A stretch of 60,000 nt of DNA from Takakia lepidozioides (Eukaryota > Streptophyta > Takakiopsida > Takakiales > Takakiaceae), in the NCBI GenBank assembly GCA_030704615.1, contig CM060732.1:69237053-69297052 (forward strand), given 5' to 3'. The notes under the pieces were generated by a model. That model was not told the origin of the DNA and did no database searches. It was given only the letters and a program-made list of their open reading frames with translations. The translations under genes were made by a program, and so were the position numbers. Below are positions 22,385 to 34,459 of the stretch, one piece after another (the stretch's first letter is position 1; every line of letters begins with the position of its first letter).

Positions 22385-22746
22385 CAATGTTGTACTGGTA
22401 TAGAGGGTTTCACCTGGGTATCAATACTGGGTATAAATCTGGTATTGCAGAACCTACCCGACTGTTATTGATTTTTCAATACCAGTATTGATACCAGTAC
22501 TACCGTACCCAGCCATCTTCCTCATTTATATTGGTATCAATATTATATATATATATATATATAATAGATAATATAATATGTTTATTTATTTTGTTTATTT
22601 ACTTGGAATGATATCCTATTGATACTATATACCACATGATATTTGTGGTCATAATACTCATATTCATACCAGTATATTACAAAAACATTTTCACCATTAT
22701 AGATACCCAACTGGTATGTCCTAAACCTGATACCAGTACAACACTA
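22385..22746. mobile_element. hAT-type MITE (362 bp)
   Basis: The ends CAATGTTGTACTGGTAT (left) and TAGTGTTGTACTGGTAT (right, reversed) are inverted repeats. The flanks GTGCAAAC (22,377-22,384) and TTGCAAAC (22,747-22,754) form an 8-bp duplication with one mismatch. Inside are many copies of GGTATCAATA/ATACCAGTA words. It is inserted in unit 4 of the 870-bp repeat, where the unit order continues with CCCACAGGCCATGGAGTAG. Confidence 0.75.
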
Positions 22747-22876
22747 TTGCAAACCCACAGGCCATGGAGTAGTCACATATCAAAGGTCACCAAGGCAATG
22801 ACATTTTTATTATTACAATTATTGTACTACAAAAATATACCATGGCTTTGTGTGGCTCCGCACTCTTGGTCATGAC

Positions 22877-23617
22877 CAGTGATGGTCGGGTATGACAATT
22901 TGGGCATATTGAAGGGTCCAGGTAAGGCATCTTTGTTTAAATCGGTATGGAGGCGATTATATATAATGTAGGGTTTGGAAATTGTGGCGGATAGAGGTTA
23001 TCAATAGAAGTGTCCCCCAAAAAAAGTTTTGAGGTTATCGATATGCCATTATCCAAGTGGAACACCACCGGGTCCCAATACAACGGTTATCAATATAACC
23101 TGATTTTCGGTTATGATACATTAAGATTTTAAGAGGACCAGAAAGAAAAACAAACAAACAAAAGGAAACAAAATGAATTGTGAAGATTCACAATTAAGAG
23201 GACCAGAATTGGTTCCGAAAAGAGAAAAAAAGAGAAAAGAAAAGAGATAGGAGTCCTACAACCCCATATGTGGGTTTTTTTTTCCAAAAGCCTTTGACTA
23301 ACAGTCCTCTTAAATGCGGACCCCATGTGGCTACATAATTACTACCCATGAATGCAGCCAGGTTCTAATAAAATCTCAAGGTATTGTTCAAAAGTTACTA
23401 CCCGACTGATTTTCAAGGTTCAAGTCCGGTTCCATGTAATAAACCAAGTTGGCCCCTGCCGGTTCTAGCTTGGGCCGGGTAAGTGGCGAGATGGCCCTCG
23501 CCGGTTCTAACTCAAGCCGGGTCCACCAAAAATTTGGATGGCGGGTCTCAATAGTATGATACCCTGATTATTACCTGGCCGGGTATGTAGGTCAACATAT
23601 ATACCCACCCAACACTG
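22877..23617. mobile_element. hAT-type MITE (741 bp)
   Basis: It starts CAGTGATGGTCGGGTAT and ends with the inverse of CAGTGTTGGGTGGGTAT. A perfect 8-bp target duplication GTCATGAC (22,869-22,876 and 23,618-23,625) flanks it. The internal DNA has words such as GGTTATCAATA and GCCGGTTCTA but no gene. The termini resemble those of the elements at 7,306 and 22,385, so all three may be mobilised by related transposases. Confidence 0.85.
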
Positions 23618-24791
23618 GTCATGACGACTACAAGAGAAACATGGTTTTACAACTAGGTTTCAGGACTATTTTTTAGTCAAAAGTCCATCATGACTAATAA
23701 TCCTGAACACCTCGTTGTGGGGCCATGGAGTCATATGTACCTGACAGTCACATATCCCATGACTAGCTTGAAGTGACGTGTCGAAGCGGGTTGACCAAAG
23801 GTTGACGTGTAGTCATGGTGACGACTACAGACATCCGCGTGGAGGACACGCGGTGAGGTGGCTGCTTGTTACGTGTCCATATTGAGGATAACGAGGGACA
23901 ACCACACTGTGGATAGAGGAAGATGATCCCACGTGGCCTAATGAGGGTGAGGATGGCTGGGGTTTCCGCACTTCCCAATTCTTTGAGGATGTGAAAATCA
24001 AGCCACAGAAGAAATCCAGTGATGAGGATGACAGTGATGATGAGGATGATGATCTAGCATTGAATTGGGAAACAGAAGCTGATGAATGGATCATAATGAA
24101 GATTATATCTGTAGAGTGGGAGGCTACAGTGTTTGCAGATCCCAGTCCTCTCAGTCTATGTGTTTGCCAGATACGGTCGCAGGTTCATGTATCAGCCTAC
24201 CATACTCTCTCGTTTCCAGTGGTGGCGGTTTTGGTTCTAGAGTTTGACCAATGGATGGAGAAATTTGGTGATGTAGTTGTTCCACTTAAAAGTCCTTGGG
24301 TAGGGTCCTGGAGGGCTCCTAGAATATTCCAGGTCAGTCAATGGTTTCCAAGGCGTATTACGGTTTCTTACGAGTATAAATCGTCCAAACATGAGATAGC
24401 AATGTGCTTGCAGAAGATAGTTGTCAGACTCTACTTAGTATCTCAATTTATTTACATGGTATCAAGTGGGTTGGTTGTTGGTATCAAGTGGGCTGCTGTG
24501 GGAGCTGAAACGTGCTCCTGAGAGCATTGTAGAACTAATCAGGGCACTCATTTGTTGGGATCCTTTGGCATAGTACTCATAAGACTTTGTTTATTGTAGC
24601 CTTGTGGCCATAGACCCCACGCCCAGTTTGCACAGAAACATAGGGAACAGAAGCCTATGTAAGGGGCTCACTCCAGAAGTTTGATTTACCTTGGTAAAGA
24701 CAATTAATTCAGGCTTTCCAGATATCGTCTTAACATCAATGTATTGTATGTGAGTAGCCCAAAAAGTTAGAGCCCAACAGGCCAGGGCTTA
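23618..24791 (+). other. Spacer with an acidic ORF of unknown nature
   Basis: A frame on the plus strand from about 23,930 to 24,110 reads EDGWGFRTSQFFEDVKIKPQ, then a strongly acidic stretch (SSDEDDSDDEDDDL) and NWETEADEWIIMKI. It looks like a possible exon end of an ordinary gene and stays open to 24,521. I do not recognise the family, and the downstream part (24,110-24,521) does not look protein-like. A candidate splice acceptor (TTTGCAG) lies at about 24,130. The rest of the interval shows nothing I can name. Confidence 0.3.
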
Positions 24792-25473
24792 TGTCGCGCA
24801 CCTCACTTCGGTAAGCTCCCCTTCGAGTTATAGTTACTCACTTTGATGCGCGCGCCTAACTCCCAACCTGGCCGCCGGGCCAACTCGGAGCTTCGGCTGC
24901 TCACCGAGACATAACGGTCCCCCTTTACTCTTCCAAGAAACCCTCCACCAATTTGGACCTAGTGGAAATTCCCTTTGGTAGATGGCAGTCCGGAATAGCT
25001 CCCTACTCCTTGGTCGCTTTCCGCCTCGCTCGCTTACTCACTAGTTTTTGGTCACCAACGACCTTGCACCGTTCTCGGGGTTACTACTCTCTATATATAC
25101 TTCTGTCACTGTCCGCGGGGGTTTCACAAACAACCATACCATTTTATGGCGAACCACCACGAAGACCCTCGATTCCCGGTGATGAGTCGCAATGAATCTT
25201 GGCCCACCCACCACGGCCCCATTGGACTATGGTGAGTCCCAAGACTCCCCATGACTCCCACCACAAGGTCTCCGCCCCATGGTGAGTCCTATGCCACCCC
25301 CACTAAGTCCCACTAAGCTACCATCATCCCTTGTGGAGCCACCCCCACCGCAACCCAGTGTGCGAGGCTCCACCTAGTGAGTGCCTCCGCCTCCTTGAGT
25401 GCCTTGGGCACTCAAGGGTGCTTCAGCCCCTCTGTGTCCCGACCCCCTGCCCTCAAGGCAAAGGGCCGCGACA
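24792..25473 (-). repeat. 3' LTR of chromovirus copy 2, with an internal deletion
   Basis: 682 bp, about 40 bp shorter than its partner. The missing part is the segment after CTTCAGCCCC (near 25,431) that in the other LTR reads CTGTACCTATTGCTGCCACC and onward. It starts TGTCGCGC where the partner has TGTCGCAC. Confidence 0.92.
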
Positions 25474-26310
25474 CACACCCTACCAACAGGGAGTCGATTT
25501 GTCCATTTTGTAGAAACGAACATCCTAGTTGTGGCGTCCCACATCAAGGAGTTTGTTTCCGCACCATGGCGTCCCATGGCAAAGAACCAAACCCCACACT
25601 TGACTCTACTCTCCACTAGCTAGTTCGACCGACTTTCTCCAAGTCCCGGCCAAGGGTGGAGCCTCTCAAGCTCCTCCGAGTGCACTCTTCTTGGCCCACT
25701 TCACGGCCAAGGAACGATCCTCCCCGAGGATCGAATCGCCTTACTGCAACAACATTGCTTGCGACCACTCATGATGCCATTTTTGGCATCACCTTGAGCA
25801 AAGGTTCACCTTGAACCCTTTTTTACTAGGAAGATAACCTTGAACCAACCGTGCGCCCCAATCACTACAATTGGGTCCGCCTTGGAATGATGGCCTAAGG
25901 TACGGGAACATGCTGAAACCGCACTACGACTTCGTCCCGAGACTACACGATTATAATACGTGAACGGAAGCACATAGCTTCCGCGTTAGCCCGCACTACA
26001 AGGCAAACCCCTCGGTAGCGCAGTTATAATACGCGCACGCGCCAGGTGCGCACTAGCACGTGAACTCCCAAAGAAGGCGCAAGTTTCCTTGCCCCTTGGA
26101 TGGGAGTCACCCGATTTCAGCACTGCGCAAACACACGATTAATCCAATTTACCTCTCCCACTTTTGTAAGCTAGCATGCATTCTACACACTAGCCAACCA
26201 TACCATGCATCACCATTCCAAACAAAATAAGAGGCGCAACATTTGGAAACCATTGCATTTATAACAAAATTTGTACAACACAAGTTTTTGCAATCGGATT
26301 CCTGAGCTAG

Positions 26311-27450
26311 CTAAGTCAGGCTAAGCATGCATTTCCTCCCCCACGATCCAAGGTTGATGTCCCCATCAACGCTTCTTCCGCTTTTGAGGTCGCCTTCGAA
26401 AGCTGCAACCGCCTCGGATGCGTTTCCCATTTCTGAGGCACGCACCCAAGATGCCTCCACATGATAATAGCCCGTCCATTTCACGAGATACTCCGTTTCT
26501 CGATTCTTGAACCTCCTCGACTTAAGCACTGCCTCCACCTCGTACTCAGGTTCATTTTCATGATCCAACGGCACAGGTGGCGGACGCAACACTTGATGCC
26601 GATTCGGACGCGCTTCATCTTTGAAGTAAGGCTTCAAAAGGGAGACGTGGATTACCGGATGCACCTTGCTGTTTGCCGGCAGCTCCAATTCATACACATC
26701 CTCATTCATAACCTTGGATGCGAAAGGTCCCGCATACGGAGGTACAAACTTCGGACTCACTTCCGGAGGTAGTCGAAAATTCTTGATGTTCAACCAGACC
26801 TCCGTGCCTGCCTCAAACTTGACTTCCCTCCGCTTACGATTTGCCTGCCGTTCATACCGTTTCCTAGCTTTGGCGATGTTGTACTTTGCGAGTTTCAACA
26901 AGCACTCGCGTTCCTCCAACACCGCTGCTGCTGTCGGTTCCTCAACGTCTTGGGCAGCCCAACTTGTCGGCACTATAGGTGCTTTTCCATAGACCAATAC
27001 GAAAGGGGAAAAAACCCGTTGTGAGTATTTGTGTTATTATAACAGAACTCTGCCGCGTCCAAGTGCTCCACCCAGTCCGATTGGTCCGCCGACACGTAAT
27101 TCCGCAAGATCTGCTTCACCACGGAATTCACCCTTTCTGTTTGGCCGTCCGTCGTAGGTCGGAAGGTGGTGCTCATCTTGAGCCTCGTCCCCATCTTCTT
27201 CCAAAGTGCCCTCCAAAATTTACTCGTAAACTTTGGATCGCGGTCCGACAATATCCTTCGGGAGTCCATGATGCTTGAAGACGTGGGCGAAGTAAAGTCG
27301 CCCCGTCTCCTGTGCCGTTGCCGTCTCCTTGGTGGGGATGAAATGACCCATTTTAGTGAACCTATCCACCACCACCATGATTGCATCGAATCATTTTGAC
27401 AGCGGCATAACAGTCATGAAATCCATCGAGACACTTTCCCAAGACCCCTC
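26311..27450 (-). pseudogene. Chromovirus integrase C-terminus and chromodomain (copy 2)
   Basis: The frames from 27,386 give FRPTTDGQTERVNSVVKQIL and SADQSDWVEHLDAAEFCY. Those from 26,997 give the GPF module (FVPPYAGPF, HPVIHVSLLKPY) and the chromodomain (EYEVEAVLKSRRFKNRETEY, LVKWTGYYHVEASWV). A short deletion removes the RIRR residues after AGPF. The stop is near 26,311. Confidence 0.87.
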
Positions 27451-27452
27451 TG

Positions 27453-27848
27453 GAAATGGGGAATGCACTTCGGGATGAACCGTACAATCTTGAGCTCGAT
27501 AGAAGTGCCCCCACCAGGCTTTGGGCGTGTGTATCAGATGGCCACGGCACGCTCAGCTGTTCGCAATGAGGTGTACACCATCACCATTTCAGAATTACCC
27601 ACCTGCAATTGCACCGACTTCCAGATCATGGCGAACAAGGGGGCATCATACTGCCCTTGCAAGCATCTGTACTACGTGTACTAAAGAGACTCCGGTGTAA
27701 TTCCATAACTCATCACTTCATACATGCACCAGGGTTGAGCCCCCAAGAGGTGCACACTCTCTGAATATGGATCCAGGGGACTAGTGACCTTGGCTTGAGG
27801 TCCCAACACTATGGTACGCCCATCCTTTTCGGATAGTATAACTGTACT
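27453..27848 (+). mobile_element. Mutator-like transposase fragment (SWIM zinc finger) inside the chromovirus
   Basis: Chromovirus copy 1 runs CCCCTCTGGAATCGGCAAGG...AACAGCCCCGC. Copy 2 leaves this sequence after CCTCTGGAAA and rejoins at ACCCCGCTTGC, with about 390 bp of unrelated DNA between. On the plus strand this patch encodes YTITISELPTCNCTDFQIMA, then SYCPCKHLYYVY, stop at 27,684. C-N-C...C-K-H fits the SWIM finger (CxCxnCxH) found at the C-terminus of plant MULE/FAR1 transposases. It replaces about 20 bp of integrase. I see no terminal repeats, so this looks like a filler or captured piece, not an intact element. Confidence 0.65.
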
Positions 27849-28115
27849 AACCCCGCTTGCTTTTTGTACTCGCTCCGGTTTTGTTGGCATGTGGTGCATG
27901 TCTTGACATACTCCTCGGCCTCCTCCCTTAGTTTGAGCCAGAAATACTTTTTCTTCAAGAGTGTCGCGGTGCGCTTGGCTCCGCCGTGGCCCGCAAGCGG
28001 GCCATCATGGCATTATCTCAAGAGACTATCTCTGATCCCTCCCTTCGGCACGTAGAGACGTTTTGCTTATACCAGGAAGTCCATTTTTCAAGTGGAACTG
28101 CGATTAACCCCATCC

Positions 28116-29400
28116 TCAATCCGCATCGGACTTCGGCATCTCATCCTTCCGGTAAGCCTTCCAGATTTTTCTTTGGAGCGCCGTCTCGCCCCTGTACACC
28201 AACATAAGCTGCTGCTTTCTACTTAAAGCATCGGCCACCACATTGTCTCGTCCCGGTTTGTACTGGATATCCACGTCGAAGACCGCCAAAGTATCTGCAC
28301 CTAAGTTGTTTTGGGGACAACTTAGGCTGCGTGGCAAAATACTCACCGTGACATTGTCCGTGAACACCTTCACCGGGTGGAACCAACATAGTGGCGCCAA
28401 AACTCAAGGCAATGCACCACGCGCCTTCATTTCCTTCTCATGCGTAGGCCACTGTCGCTCTTCATTCAGTTTCATACTTTCATAAGCCACTGGACGTCCA
28501 TCCTGCATGAGTACACCCCCTATAGCGAAGTCCGACGCATCCGTATGAATCTCAAATGGACGGTCGAACTCCGGGATTTTGAGGACCGGAGCTTCCGCCA
28601 TCCGCAGCTTCAACTCGACAAAAGCTTGACCACAAAAGGTGTTCCATACCCAGACTTTGGATTTACACAAAAGGTCTGACAGTGGCCCCGCGATCTTGGC
28701 AAAATCTCTCACATACTTCCGGTAATAGGAGGCGAGTCCTAGGAAGGATCGCACCCCGGGACCGAAGTCGGAGGCTCCCAGTCCAAGATCACCATCACCT
28801 TCTGTCATCTTTTGATCCCATCCTGGTAATCACATGCCCCAGGAACTCCACTTTGTGACCCCGAATTCGCACTTTGAAGCTTTGGCATACAGCTTCCCTT
28901 CCCGCAATTTCTGGAACACCCTTTTGAGGTGCTCCAAGTGCTCTTCTTTTGTTTTCGAGTACACCAAGATGTCGTCGATGTACACGATGACAAAGTCATC
29001 CAGCCACTCCTGGAAAAGGTTGTTCATTAACGTGCTAAAGGTCGCAGTGCGTTGGTGAGTCCAAAAGGCATCACAAGAACTCATACGAACCATATCTTGT
29101 CCATGCACACGGTTTTTTCTCTCATCTCCTTCCGCCACTCGGATTTGATGGTAGCCGGAGCGCAAATCGATCCGGCTGAAATACTTCGCTCCTGCCAAAC
29201 CGATCGAAGAGGTCGTCGATTCTTGGCAAAGGGTAATGGTTCTTGATAATCACCTTATTCAGAGCCTGTAGTCGACACACATCCGCACAGCGTCCCATCC
29301 TTCTTGTCGCGAATAGCACCGGGGCTCCGTAAGGTGACTTACTCGGCCGGATGTACCCTTGACATTAGATCCTTGAGCTGAGTCTTCAGCTTGACCAACT
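28116..29400 (-). pseudogene. Chromovirus RT, RNase H and first part of integrase (copy 2)
   Basis: Recognisable pieces are [53 protein letters not shown] (RT); FLGLASYYRKYV, EIHTDASDFAIGGVLMQ (RT connection and RNase H); and YKPGRDNVVADALSRKQQ. At least five frame breaks occur. Catalytic residues YIDD and the RNase H aspartates are still seen. Confidence 0.85.
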
Positions 29401-30060
29401 CTCTGTGGCTCAACCGGTAGGGCGCCTTGGCAGGCGGCTCCGATCCCGGTATCACCTCAATCTTGTGGTCAACTCCCCTTCGCAGGGCAAGCCGTTTTGA
29501 TAAATCTCCGGCATCACATCTGGTATTTCTCCAAAATCCCCTTGATCAATCTGGTCGGCTCCCCATCGCCTTCTCCCTTCTTCACTTGTCTTACATAAAG
29601 CAAAAACTAGGGCTCGTGTGACTCCTCCACGCCCACTATCTTGCTGACAGAAGGTTTATTCGCCCTCCCACGGGGTTGGGCGTTTCCGACACCTTGTAAA
29701 ACTTCGCCACCATTCCCACACGGTAGCGTGACTACTCTCTTGCGGCCATCTATAACCGCTCCGGATCTGCTCAAAAAAATCATCCCCAAAATGAGATCCA
29801 CTCCATCGATTTTGCAAATGGTGAAGTTCTCACGTCCCTCCACTCCCGAACTGAAGAGGAACATCGAACATCAACCTCGTCGCCAATTGTGGTTCTCCTT
29901 TAGCAGAACGCACCTCAATAGAGGCCCCCACATCACTGTCGGAGTCCAGCTTCCGTGCCGTTGCCAGTGTCATGAGGAGTACGACGCTCCTGTGTCCACC
30001 AACAACGACACGTTAGTTCCGGAGATTATCCCACTCACAAACATTAACTGATTCCCTTTA
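29400..30060 (-). pseudogene. Chromovirus protease (copy 2)
   Basis: The frames hold LLVDTGASYSS near 29,970-30,010 and DGVDLILGMIFLSRSGAVID near 29,760-29,810, interrupted by small indels. The RT lead-in that follows (to about 29,400) is also broken. Confidence 0.75.
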
Positions 30061-31257
30061 CGCAAGGCGTTAGTTTCCTGATACAACTCACAAGAGTAGT
30101 TGCCTACTTGCAAGTCTTGGCGACCACCACCTCCACCAAGCGGCTGATGGAAGCTTTGGACAACTCCGTGGTTGCCCGAGTCATGTTCAATTGTCGGGGA
30201 TTCGTACACTTCTTGGCCATGTGCCCGGGCTCCCCACAATTGAAGCACACTCCATCGAAGGTCGCCTTTTGTCCGCCATAAGGCATCGCACCTGATTTTC
30301 CTTTCGGAGCACCGGGTGTCGTCTTGGCATGTGAAGGCCCTCCCTTCGATTTCCACGTGCCATTGGCCTATCCCACTTCTTTTCCAGTCGAAAGGAGTCA
30401 CCCTCCCGCCGGGTCTTCTTGTGGTTCAGCTTCGTACGGCCTTGTCTTTCGCCCCCAGGGACATCCGAGAAACATTCAGCCCTCTCAATTGTCTCGTTCA
30501 AAGTCTTAGGTGGCTTCTCCTCCAACTTCCGTCTGGTCCATAGGGCCAGTCCCGCCACAAAGTTGAAGACTATTTCTAGTTCTGTCATGTCCGCGACTTC
30601 GAGCAACAGCACATTGAAAGCCTGCACATATCCCCGAATGTCATCCGTTTGCTTCAGATTCCTCATCTTGTCTCGGGCGAACCAGGACGCGTTGAGGGGC
30701 ACAAACTGTCTCTTCATCAGTTCCTTGAACCCACTCCAGTTCAAGGTTTCCGGGTTTGGACCTCAGTCGTGAAGGCGTTTCTACCACCATTGTTGAGCAT
30801 AGCCCCTCAAATAGGTAGGAGCCACTTCCACCCGATCCTCGTCACTCAACTTGGCCGCCCGGAAGTACTGCTCTAGCTCCAAGAGCCAGGTATTGAGTGC
30901 CTTCCGATTTCGGACACCCAAGAAGGAGCCGGGTTCCTTAGGCTTCACCTTAAACTTTGCCTTAGTGGAAGTGGCATTAGCCGCCTTCAATACGTCTTTC
31001 AACGTCCCACCAAACTGCGCCAACAACCCTTCCCAAAAGGCTGCTGGCATGGGAGGCATCTGTTGGTCTGTCAGAGCTCTCAGGGATTCCTCGGGCTCCG
31101 ACTCCTCAGATTCCTCCCGTTCTTGAGAGGCCTCGTTTTCAAAAGCATGCATCGCTTCCTCAAATGGCCGCTTCGGTGACACGTCGCCCCCATCGGGCTC
31201 ACCATGATCATCATCTTTCGGGCCGTTCCGCTTTTGCTTTGGCTTGCCCGACCCCAT
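29970..31257 (-). pseudogene. Chromovirus gag (copy 2)
   Basis: The start is the ATG at 31,257 (MGSGKPKQKRNGPKDDD). The product is open through the acidic stretch and the Gag core to AKLSDEDR and YLRGYAQQWW (about 30,781). It shifts frame and then continues with FVPLNASWFARDKMRNLKQT. The CCHC knuckle CFNCGEPGHMAKKC is readable near 30,197-30,250. The N-terminal half is better preserved than in copy 1. Confidence 0.85.
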
Positions 31258-31298
31258 GATGAGGCCAATCCCAAGGACGATCGCGTATTGAACTCTAA

Positions 31299-31310
31299 GC
31301 TCTGATATCA
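31299..31310 (-). other. Primer binding site (copy 2)
   Basis: On the minus strand it reads TGATATCAGAGC, one mismatch from the initiator tRNA-Met complement seen in copy 1, two bases inside the 5' LTR. Confidence 0.8.
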
Positions 31311-31312
31311 AG

Positions 31313-32035
31313 TGTCGCACACCTCACTTCGGTAAGCTCCCCTTCAAGTCATAGTTACTCGCTTTGATGCGCGCGCCTAACTCCCAACCTGGCCGCCGGG
31401 CCAACTCGGAGCTTCGGCTGCTCACCGGGACATAACGGTCCCCCTTTACTCTTCCAAGGAACCCTCCACCAATTTGGGCCTAGTGGAAATTCCCTTTGGT
31501 AGATGGCAGTCCGGAATAGCTCCCTACTCCTTGGTCGCTTTCCGCCTCGCTCGCTTACTCATTAGTTTTTTGTCACCAACGACCTTGTACCGTTCTCGGG
31601 GTTACTACTCCCTATATATACTTCTGTGACTGTCCGCGGGGGTTTCACAAACAAACATACCATTTTATGGCGAACCACCACGAAGATCCTCGGTGATGAG
31701 TCGCGGTGAGTCTTGGCCCACCCACCACGGCCCTATTGGACTGTGGTGAGTCCCAAGACTCCCCACGACTCCCACCACAAGGTCTCCGCCCCATGGTGAG
31801 TCCTATGCCACCCCCACTAAGTCCCACTAAGCTACCACCACCCCTTGTGGAGCCACCCCCACCGCAACCCGGTGTGCAGGGCTCCACCTAGTGAGTGCCT
31901 CGCTCCACCTCTTTGAGTGCCTTGGGCACTCAAGGGTGCTTCAGCCCCCCTGTACCTATTGCTGCCACCGCCCCCACCACAGGGGTAGCCCCTCTGCGTC
32001 CCGACCCCCTGCCCTCAAGGCAAAGGGCCGCGACA
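31313..32035 (-). repeat. 5' LTR of chromovirus copy 2
   Basis: 723 bp, TGTCGCAC to GGCCGCGACA. Several substitutions separate it from the 3' LTR, so the insertion is older than copy 1. Confidence 0.95.
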
Positions 32036-32040
32036 GCTTA

Positions 32041-34154
32041 AGCCTCAGCCTCGAGATTTTCTGATGTTCTTGAGGAGGGTCACTCTCTAGTGAAAGTACC
32101 CCGGACAATGTATCAGAAAATTATTTGAACCAGACCAGGAGGTGTGGTCTTGGTATGAGTGGAGTCAAGGAGGGTTAGAACATACAGACAGAGAGGAAGA
32201 GTGACTAGGCGGATAGCACACATCTAAACACTATTTTAACTAATTCTGGACTTTTGTTTGGTCCAGAAATAATATGAGAAATATGAATAAACAAAATTTA
32301 TTATGCGATATATATGATTATTTAGCTATTTTATGCACAATATAACCATGAACAATAATCCTCCAAACATTTTTTGGATACATTATAAGTATGTATTGTG
32401 GTTCTAGAAGAACATCCACTGCCAAGTTGACGTTCACAAAAAAAATGGGATGATGCAATAAATTACACCATGATGTGAGGTCAGATATGTAAAACTTTTT
32501 GCACAAATGGTTGTCATATCAGATGATATACAAAACCAAACATTGAACAATCATGGCATGTGATGAAGAGGATGACATGAAAGAATGAGTCCGCATACAT
32601 TGATGATAAACATTCATATTTTATTAGAGATTGCAACTTTGGCGTTGCAGTCAGACATAATGTAACGTCAACTGTACATCTTTTCACATGACCGTACCAC
32701 TTGGGGTGCGTATGAATTATGAATAGTGGCAGGGGACCTAATGGATGGAATATGCTGAAGGACCTAGAAAAGGCAATCCAGACCATCTGGGATGCCCAAA
32801 AAGACGATTTCTTCTTCATTGATTCTCTTCAAGTTATTTCAAGAATTTGAAGTAGAAACATGTTTGTATAGCATTGTCTCAATGAAAGCTTGGTTATTGT
32901 TGAGAAGTGTGGTATGTAGGTGCAGAGGATTGTATGGCTGATCTGGGAGATGGTTCGGTTGATCCTATGCAGGCATCAGAACTTCGGAGGAGCTGCTGCA
33001 ACTTATAGCTCATTTTTTCTACAACGGCATGCGACCAGCTTGCTTAGAGAAGAACTCAGCTGCAGAGCAGCTTAGAAACATCGCCTAAGCATAGGTCAAA
33101 AAGTACAGGAATTTGTATGAGAACATCTAGATTTTTTATTTATTTTGGGCATGGGGAGAGAGAAGGAAACAACTTTGCAAAAGGTGAGTTTTGACAGGTC
33201 TCATACCATTCAAAGTGCGATTTGCCCTTCAAAATAAGGGTGATTGGCAAAGTACCCTGCAAAATGTTATTGGGACGCCCTTCACACTGAAGGGTTTGGA
33301 AAAAACTACACCTCGCGCGGTCTTTGTGTAGAGGATGGAGGTAGGCTGCTCGGTTGAAAGCTAGGCTACTTGCTGATTCACTGGTAGTGATCGACATCGA
33401 CCCAACTGGTATGCTTGAAATCTAGACTAATAAGAATTGGACTTGCCCGTCCAATTTCCATAATGGCACTCTCATTCCCCAATTGTCTAGATTGACTAAC
33501 AATTTTGAAGCTGTCCAGTTTTATATTGAACCTTTTGTCCTCATCTGTACTACTTTATATTTCAACCACTCAAATGTACATCAAGGACATTTGTTGCCTC
33601 TTCTGAGCCATATTCATCTTGGGATTAGCCGGATTACAAGTGGAGATCTGGTGTAAGGTTGTTGTGTTCTCATACTGTATTTTGTGGATAGTCCTGGAAT
33701 GGTAAATTTTGAAAATGTGAGTCAGGGAGCAGGTGGCTGCTGGTGTTTCAGCAGAGCTTCTTGGTGGATTTCTTCTACCTGTATGGCCTTCCTCAATGTA
33801 TTGAAGATGTTTGTAGGGACTAGGGACAATTTTGTCGTCAGGATGATGTCCACATCAAAAGTCACCTCATTACATCACAACACTCGAGTGTCAACTCTTG
33901 CTCTTGAAAGCTCTAGGTCACTGGTGGTGTAAGGTCACTGGTGGTGTAGGGCCATTTCCTTGGTTTCTCCCCCAAGTAGAGAGTGATGGGAGATCACAGC
34001 TAGCTAGCTACAAACATAAATGAAGAAACTCATATATAGAGTACACAAGTAAATAGAGAAGTTTGTAAGACTTTTGCATCTAGCCACCAAAACACCGTTA
34101 CACAACAGTGAATCACTATGTATTGCTTCACTGTCTAGAGGAAAACATTCCATA
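32041..34154. other. About 2.1 kb without recognisable genes
   Basis: AT-rich, with only short open frames in all frames and no family signatures. I see no terminal repeats or RNA genes. A downstream flank of the LRR pseudogene probably occupies its right end. Confidence 0.5.
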
Positions 34155-34459
34155 CTAGCGATCGTAGTTCGCCACCTGCACGCTACGTGGAAATATCAAA
34201 TGGCGTGTTGGAGCCCAAAAAATGGTGGTTGTTATTACAGTCACAAACCCAATTGCCATGCCCAAGACAAAGCCAGGAATTGATAGAACCTCTTCTACCC
34301 GATCTATGGTATTTCCTTGTGAGGGACATTGGTTGGAGAGAGGAAAGCCGCATAGATTGGGATTGTCGAAAAAAAACAAGTTTGGGAATTTTGAGCTGGA
34401 GACGCCATTTGGAATCTGCCCAGAGAGGTTGTTGTGGGAGAGATTAAGGAACCCCAAGG
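34155..34459 (-). pseudogene. LRR receptor-like protein, C-terminal part (3' of the hAT insertion)
   Basis: From the insertion junction the minus strand reads LGFLNLSHNNLSGQIPNG, then NPNLCGFPLSNQCPSQG (the conserved N-P-x-LCG-PL cap). A hydrophobic membrane span (GFVLGMAIGFVTVITTTIF) and a short basic tail ending ANYDR follow. There is no kinase domain, so it is a receptor-like protein rather than a receptor kinase. Such proteins sit in the plasma membrane and sense peptides or microbial signals. The rest of the gene lies at 47,817-48,760, beyond the 13.3-kb element. Confidence 0.85.

Larger units (their letters stand above)
24792..32035 (-). mobile_element. Ty3/Gypsy chromovirus, decayed copy 2
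   Basis: This is a 7,244-bp element of the same family and orientation as copy 1, with a perfect target duplication GCTTA (24,787-24,791 and 32,036-32,040). The order on the minus strand is 5' LTR (31,313-32,035), gag, protease, RT, RNase H, integrase, chromodomain and 3' LTR (24,792-25,473). Many more indels break the frames than in copy 1, and a foreign patch of about 390 bp replaces part of the integrase region (about 27,453-27,848). Confidence 0.95.

Noticed and set aside
24953-25195. 80-codon ORF in the 3' LTR of copy 2
   Set aside because: LTR sequence; diverged copy of the same LTR frame seen in copy 1.
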